Origin: Flavobacterium sp.
GTDB taxonomy: Bacteria; Bacteroidota; Bacteroidia; Flavobacteriales; Flavobacteriaceae
Assembly (NCBI RefSeq): GCF_027531705.1
Contig: NZ_JAPZSP010000025.1
Location: 17,761-81,760, forward strand
Direction of reading: 5' to 3'
DNA length: 64,000 nucleotides
Below are positions 52,326-61,605 of the stretch, piece after piece (the first letter of the stretch is position 1; each line of letters begins with the position of its first letter). A program made the translations under genes and the position numbers. The notes beneath the pieces are model-generated. The model was not told the DNA's origin. It saw only the letters and a program-made list of their open reading frames with translations, and did no database searches.

Positions 52326-54311
52326 TAAAAATGAAGAAGGTCGAATACGCCCTATACTTCTAGAAATCACAACTTTCAACTTGTTATAATCATTAATTGA
52401 AGATAAAATTTCTGTTTTATCTTCAATTTCTGGTTTTAATATTTCTATCATTTGCTCAGAGTTAAGTTTATTGATTAGATATTCTCTATATGAGATTATT
52501 ACATCAACAACTAATGACTTTAATACTTCTGAATTAAATTTATCTTTCACAAACACCTGTTTTTTTTCTAACCAGCCATGAAGTTGGTGCTTTTCATCAT
52601 CCATATAAATATCAGTAACAACAGGTAAAAACTCTGGCTTCAGGTTGTTTAAATAATTTTCACTATCAAAAATGTCATTATTTAAATAGTTAGCAATTAA
52701 ATCGTCATATATGTCTTTAAAAATTGGATTGGCAAATTGAATTTCGTCTTCTTGAAGATTTAAATAAATACGATTGAAAATTTTAGATATAACTTTCTCT
52801 GTTACTTGAACTTCTTTTTCGTCTTCATATTTGATAAAAACATTTTCAAATTCTATTTCAATATTCCCATAGATAAGTAAAATTTCTAATATTTTTTTTT
52901 CAAGTAAATTTAGAACATCTATTTTTTCGGTTGAAATTGTTTCTTCATTTTTTACAACTTCAAAAGATTTTTGGTCTTGTTTGAGTTTTTTTCCAGCTTC
53001 AGAAATATCTTTTTGAACTAATTGCGCCAAGGTGTTTAGTAACACTTGCTCTGAAATGTCCATGATTCGAGAACATTCCTGAATATAGATTTCACGTTGA
53101 ATTCTGTCTTTTATTTTAGAAATACTAACTACCATATCTCTAATCAAATCGGCTTTTTTGATAGGATCGTTCTTAGCTTCATCCATCAAAAGTGATGCTT
53201 TGAACTGAATAAAATCCTTGGCATTTTCATCCAAATATTTAATCAATTCTTCGTGCGTGGCTTTTTTGGCAAAACTATCTGGATCTTCACCTTCAGGAAA
53301 AGTACATACACGAACGTTCATGCCTTCTTCCAAAATCAAATCGATTCCACGAATGGAAGCTCTAAGTCCGGCTGCATCACCATCATACAGCACTGTTATA
53401 TTTTTGGTCAAACGATTAATCAACCTGATTTGTTCAGGTGTCAAAGCCGTTCCAGACGAAGCCACCACATTTTCAATTCCGGCTTGGTTAAATTGAATTA
53501 CATCGGTATAACCTTCGACCAAATAACAATTGTTTTGCTTCGCAATTGCTTGTTTGGCATGAAAAATTCCGTAGAGAACTTTACTCTTGTGATACAAATC
53601 ACTTTCAGGTGAATTGAGGTATTTGGCTGCTTTTTTATCTTGCGTTAAAATTCTTCCACCAAAGCCTAAAACGCGTCCCGACATGGATTGGATTGGAAAC
53701 ATTACACGCCCTCTAAAACGGTCCAAAACGCTTTTGTCTTCTCTTACAATTGTTAATCCTGTGCTTTCTAGGAATTCTAATTTGTAGCCTTTGCCTAATG
53801 CTTCTTTGGAAAAAGCATCCCAAACTTCGGGTGAATAACCTAACCCAAATTTCTTAATCGTTTCGGTTGTAAAACCTCTTTCTTTGAAATACGAAAGTCC
53901 AATGGCTTTTCCTTGTTCTGTGTTATGTAGTGTATCTTGAAAATAGTTTTTGGCAAATTCTGAAACCAGGTATAAACTTTCTCTTGCATCTGTATTTGCC
54001 TTTTCTTCGTCGGTTAACTCGGTTTCTTCTATTTCGATATTGTATTTTTTGGCCAAATAACGAATGGCTTCTGGATAGGTAAAATGCTCGTGCTCCATCA
54101 AGAAAGCCACTGAATTTCCGCCTTTTCCAGAACTAAAATCTTTCCAAATTTGCTTTACTGGCGAAACCATGAACGATGGTGAACGCTCATCAGAAAATGG
54201 ACTTAGCCCTTTGAAGTTACTTCCAGCGCGTTTTAATTGTACAAAATCGCCAATGACTTCTTCTACTCGAGCCGCTTCAAAAACTTTGTCTATGGTTTCT
54301 CTTGATATCAA
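52311..54311 (-). CDS. dnaG: DNA primase
   Basis: SPFSDERSPSFMVSPVKQIWKDFSSGKGGN, YLVEGYTDVIQFNQAG, YDGDAAG. Confidence 0.97.
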   Translation of the reverse strand: MISRETIDKVFEAARVEEVIGDFVQLKRAGSNFKGLSPFSDERSPSFMVSPVKQIWKDFSSGKGGNSVAFLMEHEHFTYPEAIRYLAKKYNIEIEETELTDEEKANTDARESLYLVSEFAKNYFQDTLHNTEQGKAIGLSYFKERGFTTETIKKFGLGYSPEVWDAFSKEALGKGYKLEFLESTGLTIVREDKSVLDRFRGRVMFPIQSMSGRVLGFGGRILTQDKKAAKYLNSPESDLYHKSKVLYGIFHAKQAIAKQNNCYLVEGYTDVIQFNQAGIENVVASSGTALTPEQIRLINRLTKNITVLYDGDAAGLRASIRGIDLILEEGMNVRVCTFPEGEDPDSFAKKATHEELIKYLDENAKDFIQFKASLLMDEAKNDPIKKADLIRDMVVSISKIKDRIQREIYIQECSRIMDISEQVLLNTLAQLVQKDISEAGKKLKQDQKSFEVVKNEETISTEKIDVLNLLEKKILEILLIYGNIEIEFENVFIKYEDEKEVQVTEKVISKIFNRIYLNLQEDEIQFANPIFKDIYDDLIANYLNNDIFDSENYLNNLKPEFLPVVTDIYMDDEKHQLHGWLEKKQVFVKDKFNSEVLKSLVVDVIISYREYLINKLNSEQMIEILKPEIEDKTEILSSINDYNKLKVVISRSIGRIRPSSFLLNDF

Positions 54312-54391
54312 TTTTTTAAAAAAGTTTAGAGTTTACTAGTTTATTTTACTACTTCTAAATTTTTAAGTTTGTAAAAATACATAATTAAAAA

Positions 54392-54430
54392 ATAAAAAAA
54401 GCCTACAAAAACAGAAAGTCTCGCAGGCTT
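54392..54430 (-). terminator. Terminator after Uma2 gene
   Basis: agcctgcgagactttctgtttttgtaggctttttttat on minus strand. Confidence 0.7.
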
Positions 54431-54449
54431 ATTAGGTATAAATTTAATG

Positions 54450-55037
54450 TTATTTGAAAATTTCCTCGAGAACAAAATCTAGTTGAGGAAAAAGTGGGCT
54501 TTGAATTGTATCTTCTTCAATAAGAGGATGTTTACCAATAAAAATTCCGTTTTCTAGTGCGTAAATAAATAATGTTTTATCAGCAGGATTTACAATCCAA
54601 TATTCTAATACGCCTGCTTCTTGATACAAATCATATTTATATTTCATTTCTTTTGAAGAATTTCCTGGAGACAAAATTTCGATTACTAAGTCTGGCGCAC
54701 CAATAGCACCTCTTTCGTCTAATTTATCTTCATCACAAAACACACACAAATCAGGTTGTACAACTGTAAAAACCTCTTTATCGGCGGTAGATTTTTTTTT
54801 ATCAACTAATCTAACATCAAATGGTGCGGAAAATAATTTGCAAGAATGATTTTTGTATTCATACCATAAAAGCCCATGCAAGTTACTAGCAATTTTTTGA
54901 TGAAAAGTGCTTGGTGCTGGACTCATCTTGAAAATTTTTCCTCTTATTAGCTCTAATCTTTCCTGAAATTTCCAGGTAAGATAATCGGCATAAGAATAGG
55001 TTTTTTCTAAATCTAAGTCATTAATATTGGTAATCAT
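54450..55037 (-). CDS. Uma2 family (PD-(D/E)XK-like) protein
   Basis: YLTWKFQERLELIRGKIFKMSPAPSTFHQ ... QPDLCVFCDEDKLDERGAIGAPDLVIEILSPGNSSKE. Confidence 0.92.
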   Translation of the reverse strand: MITNINDLDLEKTYSYADYLTWKFQERLELIRGKIFKMSPAPSTFHQKIASNLHGLLWYEYKNHSCKLFSAPFDVRLVDKKKSTADKEVFTVVQPDLCVFCDEDKLDERGAIGAPDLVIEILSPGNSSKEMKYKYDLYQEAGVLEYWIVNPADKTLFIYALENGIFIGKHPLIEEDTIQSPLFPQLDFVLEEIFK

Positions 55038-55074
55038 AACTTTATTTTTTTCAAAATTAAGAATTATTTTCTAA

Positions 55075-55111
55075 ACAAAACCCTTTCAGAATTTAAAAAA
55101 CTGAAAGGGTT
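55075..55111 (-). terminator. Terminator after OMP gene
   Basis: accctttcagttttttaaattctgaaagggtt. Confidence 0.8.
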
Positions 55112-55134
55112 AAAAACAAATCTAACTCAATTTT

Positions 55135-56193
55135 TTAATTAAAATCCCAGCGAACTCCCAATGAAACATTGTTTTGTTTCACCAAATTATCTTGAAATAA
55201 AGGATTCAAATCATATTTTACATACAAACTAGTTTCTTTGTATCCAATGTAAGCACTTACTCCATAAATGAAATTGCTTACATTATAATCTTTTTTGGTT
55301 TTTTGTTTTACATCGTCACCAAACTCGTCTTCATATTTTAGAATTTGCTTAGTTTTTAGGCGAATTCCTCCGTAACCACCTAATCCGAAACGGAAACTTT
55401 CGTGTGTTTTGAAATAAGGTTTTCCGTCTTTTTGTTTTTTGCCAGAAAAGTCAAATTCTAAATGCAAAGGCGCTACTAAATATACGTTTCTAAACCTTGA
55501 TTCGTCTAAATCGTATGGGCTTTTTTCTAAAGTTGTTTTGTCACCATCTTTAAGAAAAAAACGGTTTTCAGTCGGACGCAAATTGTTATACATTACTGAC
55601 CAACCATATTTGAAATGCAGTAAATTACTTTCTTTGGCAATTCGGGTGTTATAGGACATTCCCCATTCGTAAAAATGCGAACCTAAGAAACGGTAATCCG
55701 AATTTTCAAAATCGCCATCGGTAGCAAGATTGTTCAATCCCATTGCGAAGACAAATTGTGAAGTCGTTCTTTTTTCTCCAACGTCTTCTTTTTTAAATTT
55801 TAAACTGTCTTTTTCAAACTTAATAATAATTTTGTTACCAATAGCAACTTTGACACTGTCTTGTGGCGTTTCCATGTTTCTATTTTCAACTTTGTCTTGT
55901 ACCAAAACTTTTAGTTCGTCATAGGCTGCATCTACTTTATTTCCTATAATTACGGCTCTGGCCTCGGCTAACTTTTTCTTCTTTTCGTCAGCTTGTTCTT
56001 TGGTAATTGAACCATTTTCGAGCTGAACATTAACTTCTTCTACTTCTTTTTTTAGTGCTTCTTTTTCTTCTTTGGTTACCGATTCGATTTTATCGGCTAC
56101 TTTTTTGGCTCTAACTTCAAAAGTGTCTTGTGCGATTGCTTTTGAAACAAACAAAAACAATGAGATAACTACGTAAGTGATAATTTTGTACAT
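55135..56193 (-). CDS. Outer membrane beta-barrel protein
   Basis: Signal peptide, coiled-coil segment, beta-rich C-terminus ending NNVSLGVRWDFN. Confidence 0.78.
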   Translation of the reverse strand: MYKIITYVVISLFLFVSKAIAQDTFEVRAKKVADKIESVTKEEKEALKKEVEEVNVQLENGSITKEQADEKKKKLAEARAVIIGNKVDAAYDELKVLVQDKVENRNMETPQDSVKVAIGNKIIIKFEKDSLKFKKEDVGEKRTTSQFVFAMGLNNLATDGDFENSDYRFLGSHFYEWGMSYNTRIAKESNLLHFKYGWSVMYNNLRPTENRFFLKDGDKTTLEKSPYDLDESRFRNVYLVAPLHLEFDFSGKKQKDGKPYFKTHESFRFGLGGYGGIRLKTKQILKYEDEFGDDVKQKTKKDYNVSNFIYGVSAYIGYKETSLYVKYDLNPLFQDNLVKQNNVSLGVRWDFN

Positions 56194-56288
56194 AATGTTT
56201 TGATTTTTAAATGATTATTGATGATTGAATTTTGATTCTACTTTTTTTGGAACTCAGGTTTAAGAAATTTGAGAAATCTTAAACTTTG

Positions 56289-56342
56289 ATATTGAAATTG
56301 ACATTGATATTGAAATTGTGATTGACATTGAAATTGACATTG
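56289..56342 (+). repeat. ATTG hexamer repeat (9 units), intergenic
   Basis: atattg aaattg acattg atattg aaattg tgattg acattg aaattg acattg. Confidence 0.9.
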
Positions 56343-56348
56343 AAATTA

Positions 56349-57146
56349 TTATTCCTGATTTCTATTGGCTAATGCTGATTTGGCATTTTGATAGCTTTTG
56401 CCAATTCTGGAAATTACTTTTTCTCTGAATGTTTGTTCTAATTCTCCATCTACTTCTGTTAGCAAACTATTGGCATCTACTTTTATGGCTGCAACTTTAG
56501 TGTTTGTTTTTGGTTGCTTTTCTACCGATGCTAATAAATCGTCTACGTTTACATAAGTTGGTTTTGGATTGACCACTTTTTCTTGAGTAACTTGTTTTGG
56601 TTGTTCGTTTTGAGCCACTGCTTCAGAACTTTTAAATGGAATAATTTTTTCTTTGTTGTTGATTGAGTTGATTGGTGTTTTTTGATTTTGATTGAAACCT
56701 TTTGATGATTTGTTATTTACTGTTTGTGGTTCATTGCTTATTGTTGATGGTTCATTGTTGGTGGCTTGAGCAACTTGACTTTCTACCTTGATGCCATTTA
56801 CATTTTCTTCATTGTCATTGCTATTGTCATTGCCATTGATATTGCCATTGTCATTGCTATTGTCATTGCCATTGATATTGCTCTCCTTTTCAGTAACCAC
56901 CACATTGTTTTCGGGTTTAATTTCTGTGCTTTTTTGATTGAAATAAAGTATTCCAATAGAAAGAAAAACCAAAAAACTTGCTGCAATTCCAATGAATCGG
57001 AATGAGAAAAAAGGGGAACGTTTTGCACTCTTTGCTTCGGCCACTGATAGCATCGAGTCTAATCTATCCCAAGCCATTTCGGTTGGTTGGATTTCTCGAG
57101 CGTTTAGTTGCTCTTTTATTTGATTTTCTACTTTATTCGGTGCCAT
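56349..57146 (-). CDS. Putative anti-sigma-like membrane protein (single TM) encoded with the sigma factor
   Basis: VENQIKEQLNAREIQPTEMAWDRLDSML then TM FRFIGIAASFLVFLSIGILYF; overlaps sigma gene by 14 nt. Confidence 0.72.
   Translation of the reverse strand: MAPNKVENQIKEQLNAREIQPTEMAWDRLDSMLSVAEAKSAKRSPFFSFRFIGIAASFLVFLSIGILYFNQKSTEIKPENNVVVTEKESNINGNDNSNDNGNINGNDNSNDNEENVNGIKVESQVAQATNNEPSTISNEPQTVNNKSSKGFNQNQKTPINSINNKEKIIPFKSSEAVAQNEQPKQVTQEKVVNPKPTYVNVDDLLASVEKQPKTNTKVAAIKVDANSLLTEVDGELEQTFREKVISRIGKSYQNAKSALANRNQE
56815..56880 (+). repeat. 36-bp tandem built of ATTG hexamers inside a CDS
   Basis: tcattg ctattg tcattg ccattg atattg ccattg, then five of the six units repeated; encodes an NDNSNDNGNING tract. 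Confidence 0.92.
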
Positions 57147-57693
57147 TGTTGTAATTTTTTAATTTGGTAATGTTGGTTTGCAACATTTTGCGTGCATGTG
57201 ATAATTGCGATTTGGATGTTCCTTCGTTTATTCCGAGTAATTCGGCTATTTCTTGGTGTTTGTAACCTTCAATTGCGTAGAGATTAAAAACCATTCTATA
57301 ACCATCGGGCAAACTATCTATGAGAAACTGAATGTCATCAACCGAGAATTTACTTTCTATATTGTTGAAACTTTCCTCGTAATAATTCTCATCTTCAATG
57401 AACTTAACTTTTTTCTGAACTCTTATATACGATATACATTCGTTTATCATGATTCGTCTAATCCAACCTTCAAAACTGCCTTTGTGTTCAAAATGCTTTA
57501 AGTTGGTAAACACTTTCATAAAGGCCGTAATCATTACATCTTCTGCTTGTTGTAAATCTTTTATATATTGTCGGCAAACACTTAACATTTTTGGAGAAAA
57601 TTTTGAATAAATCTGATGTTGCGCATGACGATTGTTCTCGACAGCCAACTCGATTAGTTCTTTTTCTTCTTGATGTAAGTTGATTACTTTCAT
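57133..57693 (-). CDS. ECF-type RNA polymerase sigma factor
   Basis: SFEGWIRRIMINECISYIRVQKKV; LPDGYRMVFNLYAIEGYKHQEIAELLGINEGTSKSQLSHARKML. Confidence 0.93.
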   Translation of the reverse strand: MKVINLHQEEKELIELAVENNRHAQHQIYSKFSPKMLSVCRQYIKDLQQAEDVMITAFMKVFTNLKHFEHKGSFEGWIRRIMINECISYIRVQKKVKFIEDENYYEESFNNIESKFSVDDIQFLIDSLPDGYRMVFNLYAIEGYKHQEIAELLGINEGTSKSQLSHARKMLQTNITKLKNYNNGTE

Positions 57694-57833
57694 TGTTCAA
57701 AGGCAATTTCAAAATTCAATTTCAAACTCAATATTTGTCATTGCTATTGCAATTGATTTTTGATATTGAATTAGACTTCTATTTACATAGACGATTCTCG
57801 TTGCAAAATGGTTGCATGATGATTAAAAATTTT

Positions 57834-58496
57834 TTATTTTATTTTCTCAACAGTTTGTTTTCCAAACAGATCATACGGTTTTTCGTGAAACTTTGTATCA
57901 AAAAATTGCGCTATTGTTAACAAAAATGCGACAAATATCAATACAATTGCAATTTGAACTATTGATGTCTTTTGAATTTCGGCTTTTGTTTTAACATCGC
58001 ATATTTCACCTGGACAATATTGTGCTTTATCTTTATAAAAAAGTCCGTATAGTTTACAGCCTATGCAAATGCCAAATGCTGTTTCAAAAAACATAAATAT
58101 AAGACAGACTAAACAAACTAATCCCGTTATTATACCGTATGCGTTTACAATTACCAGTAACACGAACATAGTTGCCGAAAGCACAAGACCAATTAGCCAT
58201 GCGACTTTTTTTTGTTGTGCGCCAACATATTCAGGGTTTTGGTTTCTAACAATAAGTCTTGCTACTATTAGCGTTGGTGCAAACTTCGGATTGATGAAAA
58301 TTCTAATGATAAAATCGGTTAAGAAAACGGTTAACACATATTTTACTGGCACAAAATTTCCTTCAAATAGAATAAACATTAAGGAAAGAAAAACGGCAAA
58401 AAACAACATACCAGCTGCTGCTCTAATTTCTCTTTCGTTCAAAACTCGAATGTTGTATCCTTCTACTTCTTCTCCAAACTGTATTACTTTGTTCAT
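57834..58496 (-). CDS. DUF4395-like membrane protein
   Basis: Multi-TM; LNEREIRAAAGMLFF ... FGICIGCKLYGLFYKDKAQYCPGEIC. Confidence 0.78.
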   Translation of the reverse strand: MNKVIQFGEEVEGYNIRVLNEREIRAAAGMLFFAVFLSLMFILFEGNFVPVKYVLTVFLTDFIIRIFINPKFAPTLIVARLIVRNQNPEYVGAQQKKVAWLIGLVLSATMFVLLVIVNAYGIITGLVCLVCLIFMFFETAFGICIGCKLYGLFYKDKAQYCPGEICDVKTKAEIQKTSIVQIAIVLIFVAFLLTIAQFFDTKFHEKPYDLFGKQTVEKIK

Positions 58497-58666
58497 AATG
58501 CTATAGATTTAATTGATTGATGATGGTTCTATTAGCATAGACGCTTTTGGTTGTAAAAAGGTTGCATGTGAATTTTAAAATTCCAAAAAAATAAATTCCA
58601 AATTCCAATATCAAATCAAAACAACTTCATTTTTGACATTGCAATTGATATTGACTTTGACATTGT

Positions 58667-59644
58667 TTATTTCTTTCTTTCAATTACATAGTTAACCATC
58701 AAGGTTAAGCTTTCTTTATATTCGGAGTTGGGAAAGTTTTGAATAAGCGCTAGTGCTTCTTGTTGGAATTGCACCATTTTTTCTTCGGCGTAGGATAATC
58801 CGTTTTTGTCTTTTACAAATTGGATTACTTCTTTCACTCGCTTTTTGTCTTTGTTATGATTTTTGATAGAATTGATGCACCAACTCTTTTCTTTTGAAGT
58901 ACAATTATTTAATGCATAAATCAGTGGCAACGTCATCTTTTGCTCTTTGATGTCAATTCCTGTTGGTTTCCCTATAGCATCGTCGGTGTAGTCGAATAAA
59001 TCATCTTTTATCTGAAACGCCATTCCGATGAGTTCACCAAACTTTCGCATGGTTTCAACTTGTACTTCATCTTCCGAAACAGATTTGGCTCCAAGTGCAC
59101 AACAAGCGGCAATAAGTGTGGCTGTTTTTTGGCGGATGATTTCGTAGTAAACCGATTCATCAATATCTAATCTTCGTGCTTTTTCTATTTGAAGTAATTC
59201 GCCTTCACTCATTTCACGTACCGCTACTGAAATGATTCTAAGTAAGTCAAAATCGCCGTTGTCTATTGAAAGCAACAATCCTTTTGAAAGTAAATAATCT
59301 CCAACAAGTACGGCAATTTTATTTTTCCAAAGAGCATTTATAGAGAAAAAACCTCTTCTTCTGTTACTATCATCAACCACATCATCGTGAACTAAAGTAG
59401 CGGTATGAATTAACTCAATAACCGAAGCACCTCGATAGGTTCGTTCGTTTACAGTTCCACCTGAAATCATTTTGGCGGTTAGAAACACGAACATTGGTCG
59501 CATTTGTTTTCCCTTACGATTTACAATATAATAGGTAATTCTGTTAAGCAACGCCACTTTGGAGGACATGGATTCGAAGAACTTCTTCTCGAAAAGTTCC
59601 ATCTCTACATTAATGGGTTGTTTTATTTGCGAAGTTATATTCAT
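58667..59644 (-). CDS. Polyprenyl synthetase (octaprenyl/heptaprenyl-type)
   Basis: LIHTATLVHDDVVDDSNRRRG, FQIKDDLFDY; start MNITSQIKQP at 59644 (track ORF extends into a repeat). Confidence 0.95.
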   Translation of the reverse strand: MNITSQIKQPINVEMELFEKKFFESMSSKVALLNRITYYIVNRKGKQMRPMFVFLTAKMISGGTVNERTYRGASVIELIHTATLVHDDVVDDSNRRRGFFSINALWKNKIAVLVGDYLLSKGLLLSIDNGDFDLLRIISVAVREMSEGELLQIEKARRLDIDESVYYEIIRQKTATLIAACCALGAKSVSEDEVQVETMRKFGELIGMAFQIKDDLFDYTDDAIGKPTGIDIKEQKMTLPLIYALNNCTSKEKSWCINSIKNHNKDKKRVKEVIQFVKDKNGLSYAEEKMVQFQQEALALIQNFPNSEYKESLTLMVNYVIERKK

Positions 59645-59756
59645 TATTGAAAGCAAAAATAAGGATTTTGTATTTACAAATGATGTTGTTATAGTAAACT
59701 TAACTTTTAGACAATATAAAAAAATTAACTCGCCGATGAAACGGTTCTTTCTTTTA

Positions 59757-59950
59757 AAACCACATAGAAATATAGTTCTATTTTTTGGCGCTTTGCTTGA
59801 AGCTTTAACCACAAAGAGCACGAAGAAGGCACAAAGTTCGCAAAGGTTTGATAGAACGCGGATGAAACGGATGCTTCGCAAACGCGGGTTTACACTGATT
59901 TTTTTTGGAGTACTGATTGAAGAAATTAGAGAAATCTTTATAATTTATTG
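59757..59950 (+). repeat. Mosaic repeat cluster copy 1
   Basis: accacatagaaatatag; taaccacaaagagcacgaagaaggcac; aacgcggatgaaacggatgcttcgcaaacgcgg; gaagaaattagagaaatctttataatttattgc. Confidence 0.9.
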
Positions 59951-60188
59951 CTTCTAAGTTCTCGATACAATTTTTGTATAATAGCTGGCGCAATTACACA
60001 AAAACCAATCGAAGTGACGTTAGTTTTGGGTTGACGAATTCGTTTTTTTAAGAAAATAAACCTATAGGTCCTATAAGAACTAAACTTGTAATTTCCCCAA
60101 TCGTCACTTCGAGTAATTTTGTGTTTCGAAAACGCTAGTTTTTGAAATGTAAAATTGTATCGAGAACCTATGGAAAACTGGTTTTTGT
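59951..60188. repeat. Long imperfect palindrome, unit 1 of tandem pair
   Basis: gttctcgatacaattt (59957-59972) / aaattgtatcgagaac (60151-60166); cgaagtgacg / cgtcacttcg. Confidence 0.9.
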
Positions 60189-60413
60189 TTCTAAGTTCTC
60201 GATACATTTTATAAAAAGCTAGCGCATTTTATAAAACACTCGAAGTGACGGTAGTAATAATTTGATATGACTTGCTTTTAAGAAATATAAATCTATAAGC
60301 CCTAGAAAAACTATACTCGTTCTTTTTCCTATCGTCACTTCGAGTGATTTTATGTTTCGAAAACACTAGTTTTTGAAATGTAAAATTGTATCGAGAACCT
60401 ATGGAAAACTGAC
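60189..60413. repeat. Long imperfect palindrome, unit 2 of tandem pair
   Basis: Same arms and same flank ttctaagttctcgatac ... aaattgtatcgagaacctatggaaaactg. Confidence 0.9.
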
Positions 60414-60528
60414 ACTATTATCTTAAAGTTCCTGATGCGTTTTAAACTTTTATCAAAAAAAATAATTTTCAATTAAACCTTTTTGAGTTGTAATTGTCTT
60501 ATTATTAAACCGTAAAAAAATATAGAAT

Positions 60529-61395
60529 ATGAAAACTACTCAATTTATTTTAGGATTAGCTTTAGCTATTACTTTTTTTAGCTGTAACAGAGATGACTAT
60601 GAAGATAGAGGAACTATCACATCGGAGGAAATGCAATTAAATGCAAAAATTGACATTGCTAGTGATGATGTGTCAAATATTGTGGAAGAACAACTTACCG
60701 TAGATGATGGCATTGTTGGCAGAGGTACAACATCTGCCGTACAATTTTTGCCTGCTTGTGCAGTAGTGACTAGAGTTCCAGAAACAGGTGTTCCTGCTGT
60801 TGGTCAGAATATTGTTAAAACTATTAATTTTGGCACTACTGGTTGCGAAATGCCAAATAGGAATGTACTTAAAGGTGTTATCATAATTACCATTCCTTAT
60901 TTACCAAATGCTACTACTCATACTATCACTTATCAGTTTGTAAATTTCTATCATAATGCTATCAAGTTTGACGGAACTAAAACTTTTTCAAGAACCATGA
61001 GCGCTGCAGTTGATGGGCATCCTATTGTAACAATGAATATGGACTTGAATGCTACTTTCCCTAACGGAAATGTTTATACAAGAGTGGGAACTAGAGTTAG
61101 AGAGATTATAGAGGGTATGAATACTCCAGCCGTTTTAATTGATAATATCTATAAAATTACTGGAAGTTGGACTACAACTTTTCCTAACACAACAGTTCAA
61201 ACGAGCACTATTACAACGCCTCTTAATGTAAAGATGAGCTGTATGTCGGTTAATAAACCGTTGCTTGTGTCTGGTGTTATAACTATTACTAGAAATAATA
61301 ATGTTGCCACACTAGATTATGGTGATGGTACTTGTGATAATCTTGCTACTTTTACTTTAAATGGTGTCGCCTATCAAATTACATTTGGTAATTAA
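60529..61395 (+). CDS. Hypothetical lipoprotein
   Basis: MKTTQFILGLALAITFFSCNRDDYEDRG lipobox. Confidence 0.75.
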   Translation: MKTTQFILGLALAITFFSCNRDDYEDRGTITSEEMQLNAKIDIASDDVSNIVEEQLTVDDGIVGRGTTSAVQFLPACAVVTRVPETGVPAVGQNIVKTINFGTTGCEMPNRNVLKGVIIITIPYLPNATTHTITYQFVNFYHNAIKFDGTKTFSRTMSAAVDGHPIVTMNMDLNATFPNGNVYTRVGTRVREIIEGMNTPAVLIDNIYKITGSWTTTFPNTTVQTSTITTPLNVKMSCMSVNKPLLVSGVITITRNNNVATLDYGDGTCDNLATFTLNGVAYQITFGN

Positions 61396-61457
61396 TATTG
61401 ATTTTTATTTTCAGAAGAAAGGTTCCAGTTTTTTGGGGCCTTTTTTTGTTTGGTTTT

Positions 61458-61550
61458 TAACCACAAAGGACACGAAGAAGGCACGAAGGGCGCGAAGGTT
61501 TTTTGGAACACAGATTAAAGAAATTAGAGAAATCTTTATAATCTTTTTAC
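61458..61550 (+). repeat. Mosaic repeat cluster copy 2
   Basis: taaccacaaaggacacgaagaaggcacgaagggcgcgaagg...aacacagattaaagaaattagagaaatctttataatc. Confidence 0.88.
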
Positions 61551-61605
61551 TTCATCTATTCATCATATCACCACTTCGTACCTCGTATTTCGTACCTCGT
61601 CCCTT

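Noticed and set aside
53218-53612. Overlapping plus-strand ORFs of 92 and 119 aa
   Set aside because: Antisense to dnaG and without recognisable motifs.
54450-55037. Uma2 gene as a mobile or defence element
   Set aside because: Stand-alone Uma2 proteins are common; no flanking repeats or defence partners visible here.
58063-58506. 147-aa plus-strand ORF
   Set aside because: Antisense to the DUF4395-like gene; no independent support.
59938-60207. 89-aa ORF in the long palindrome
   Set aside because: Generated by the inverted-repeat arms; no protein-like family signal.
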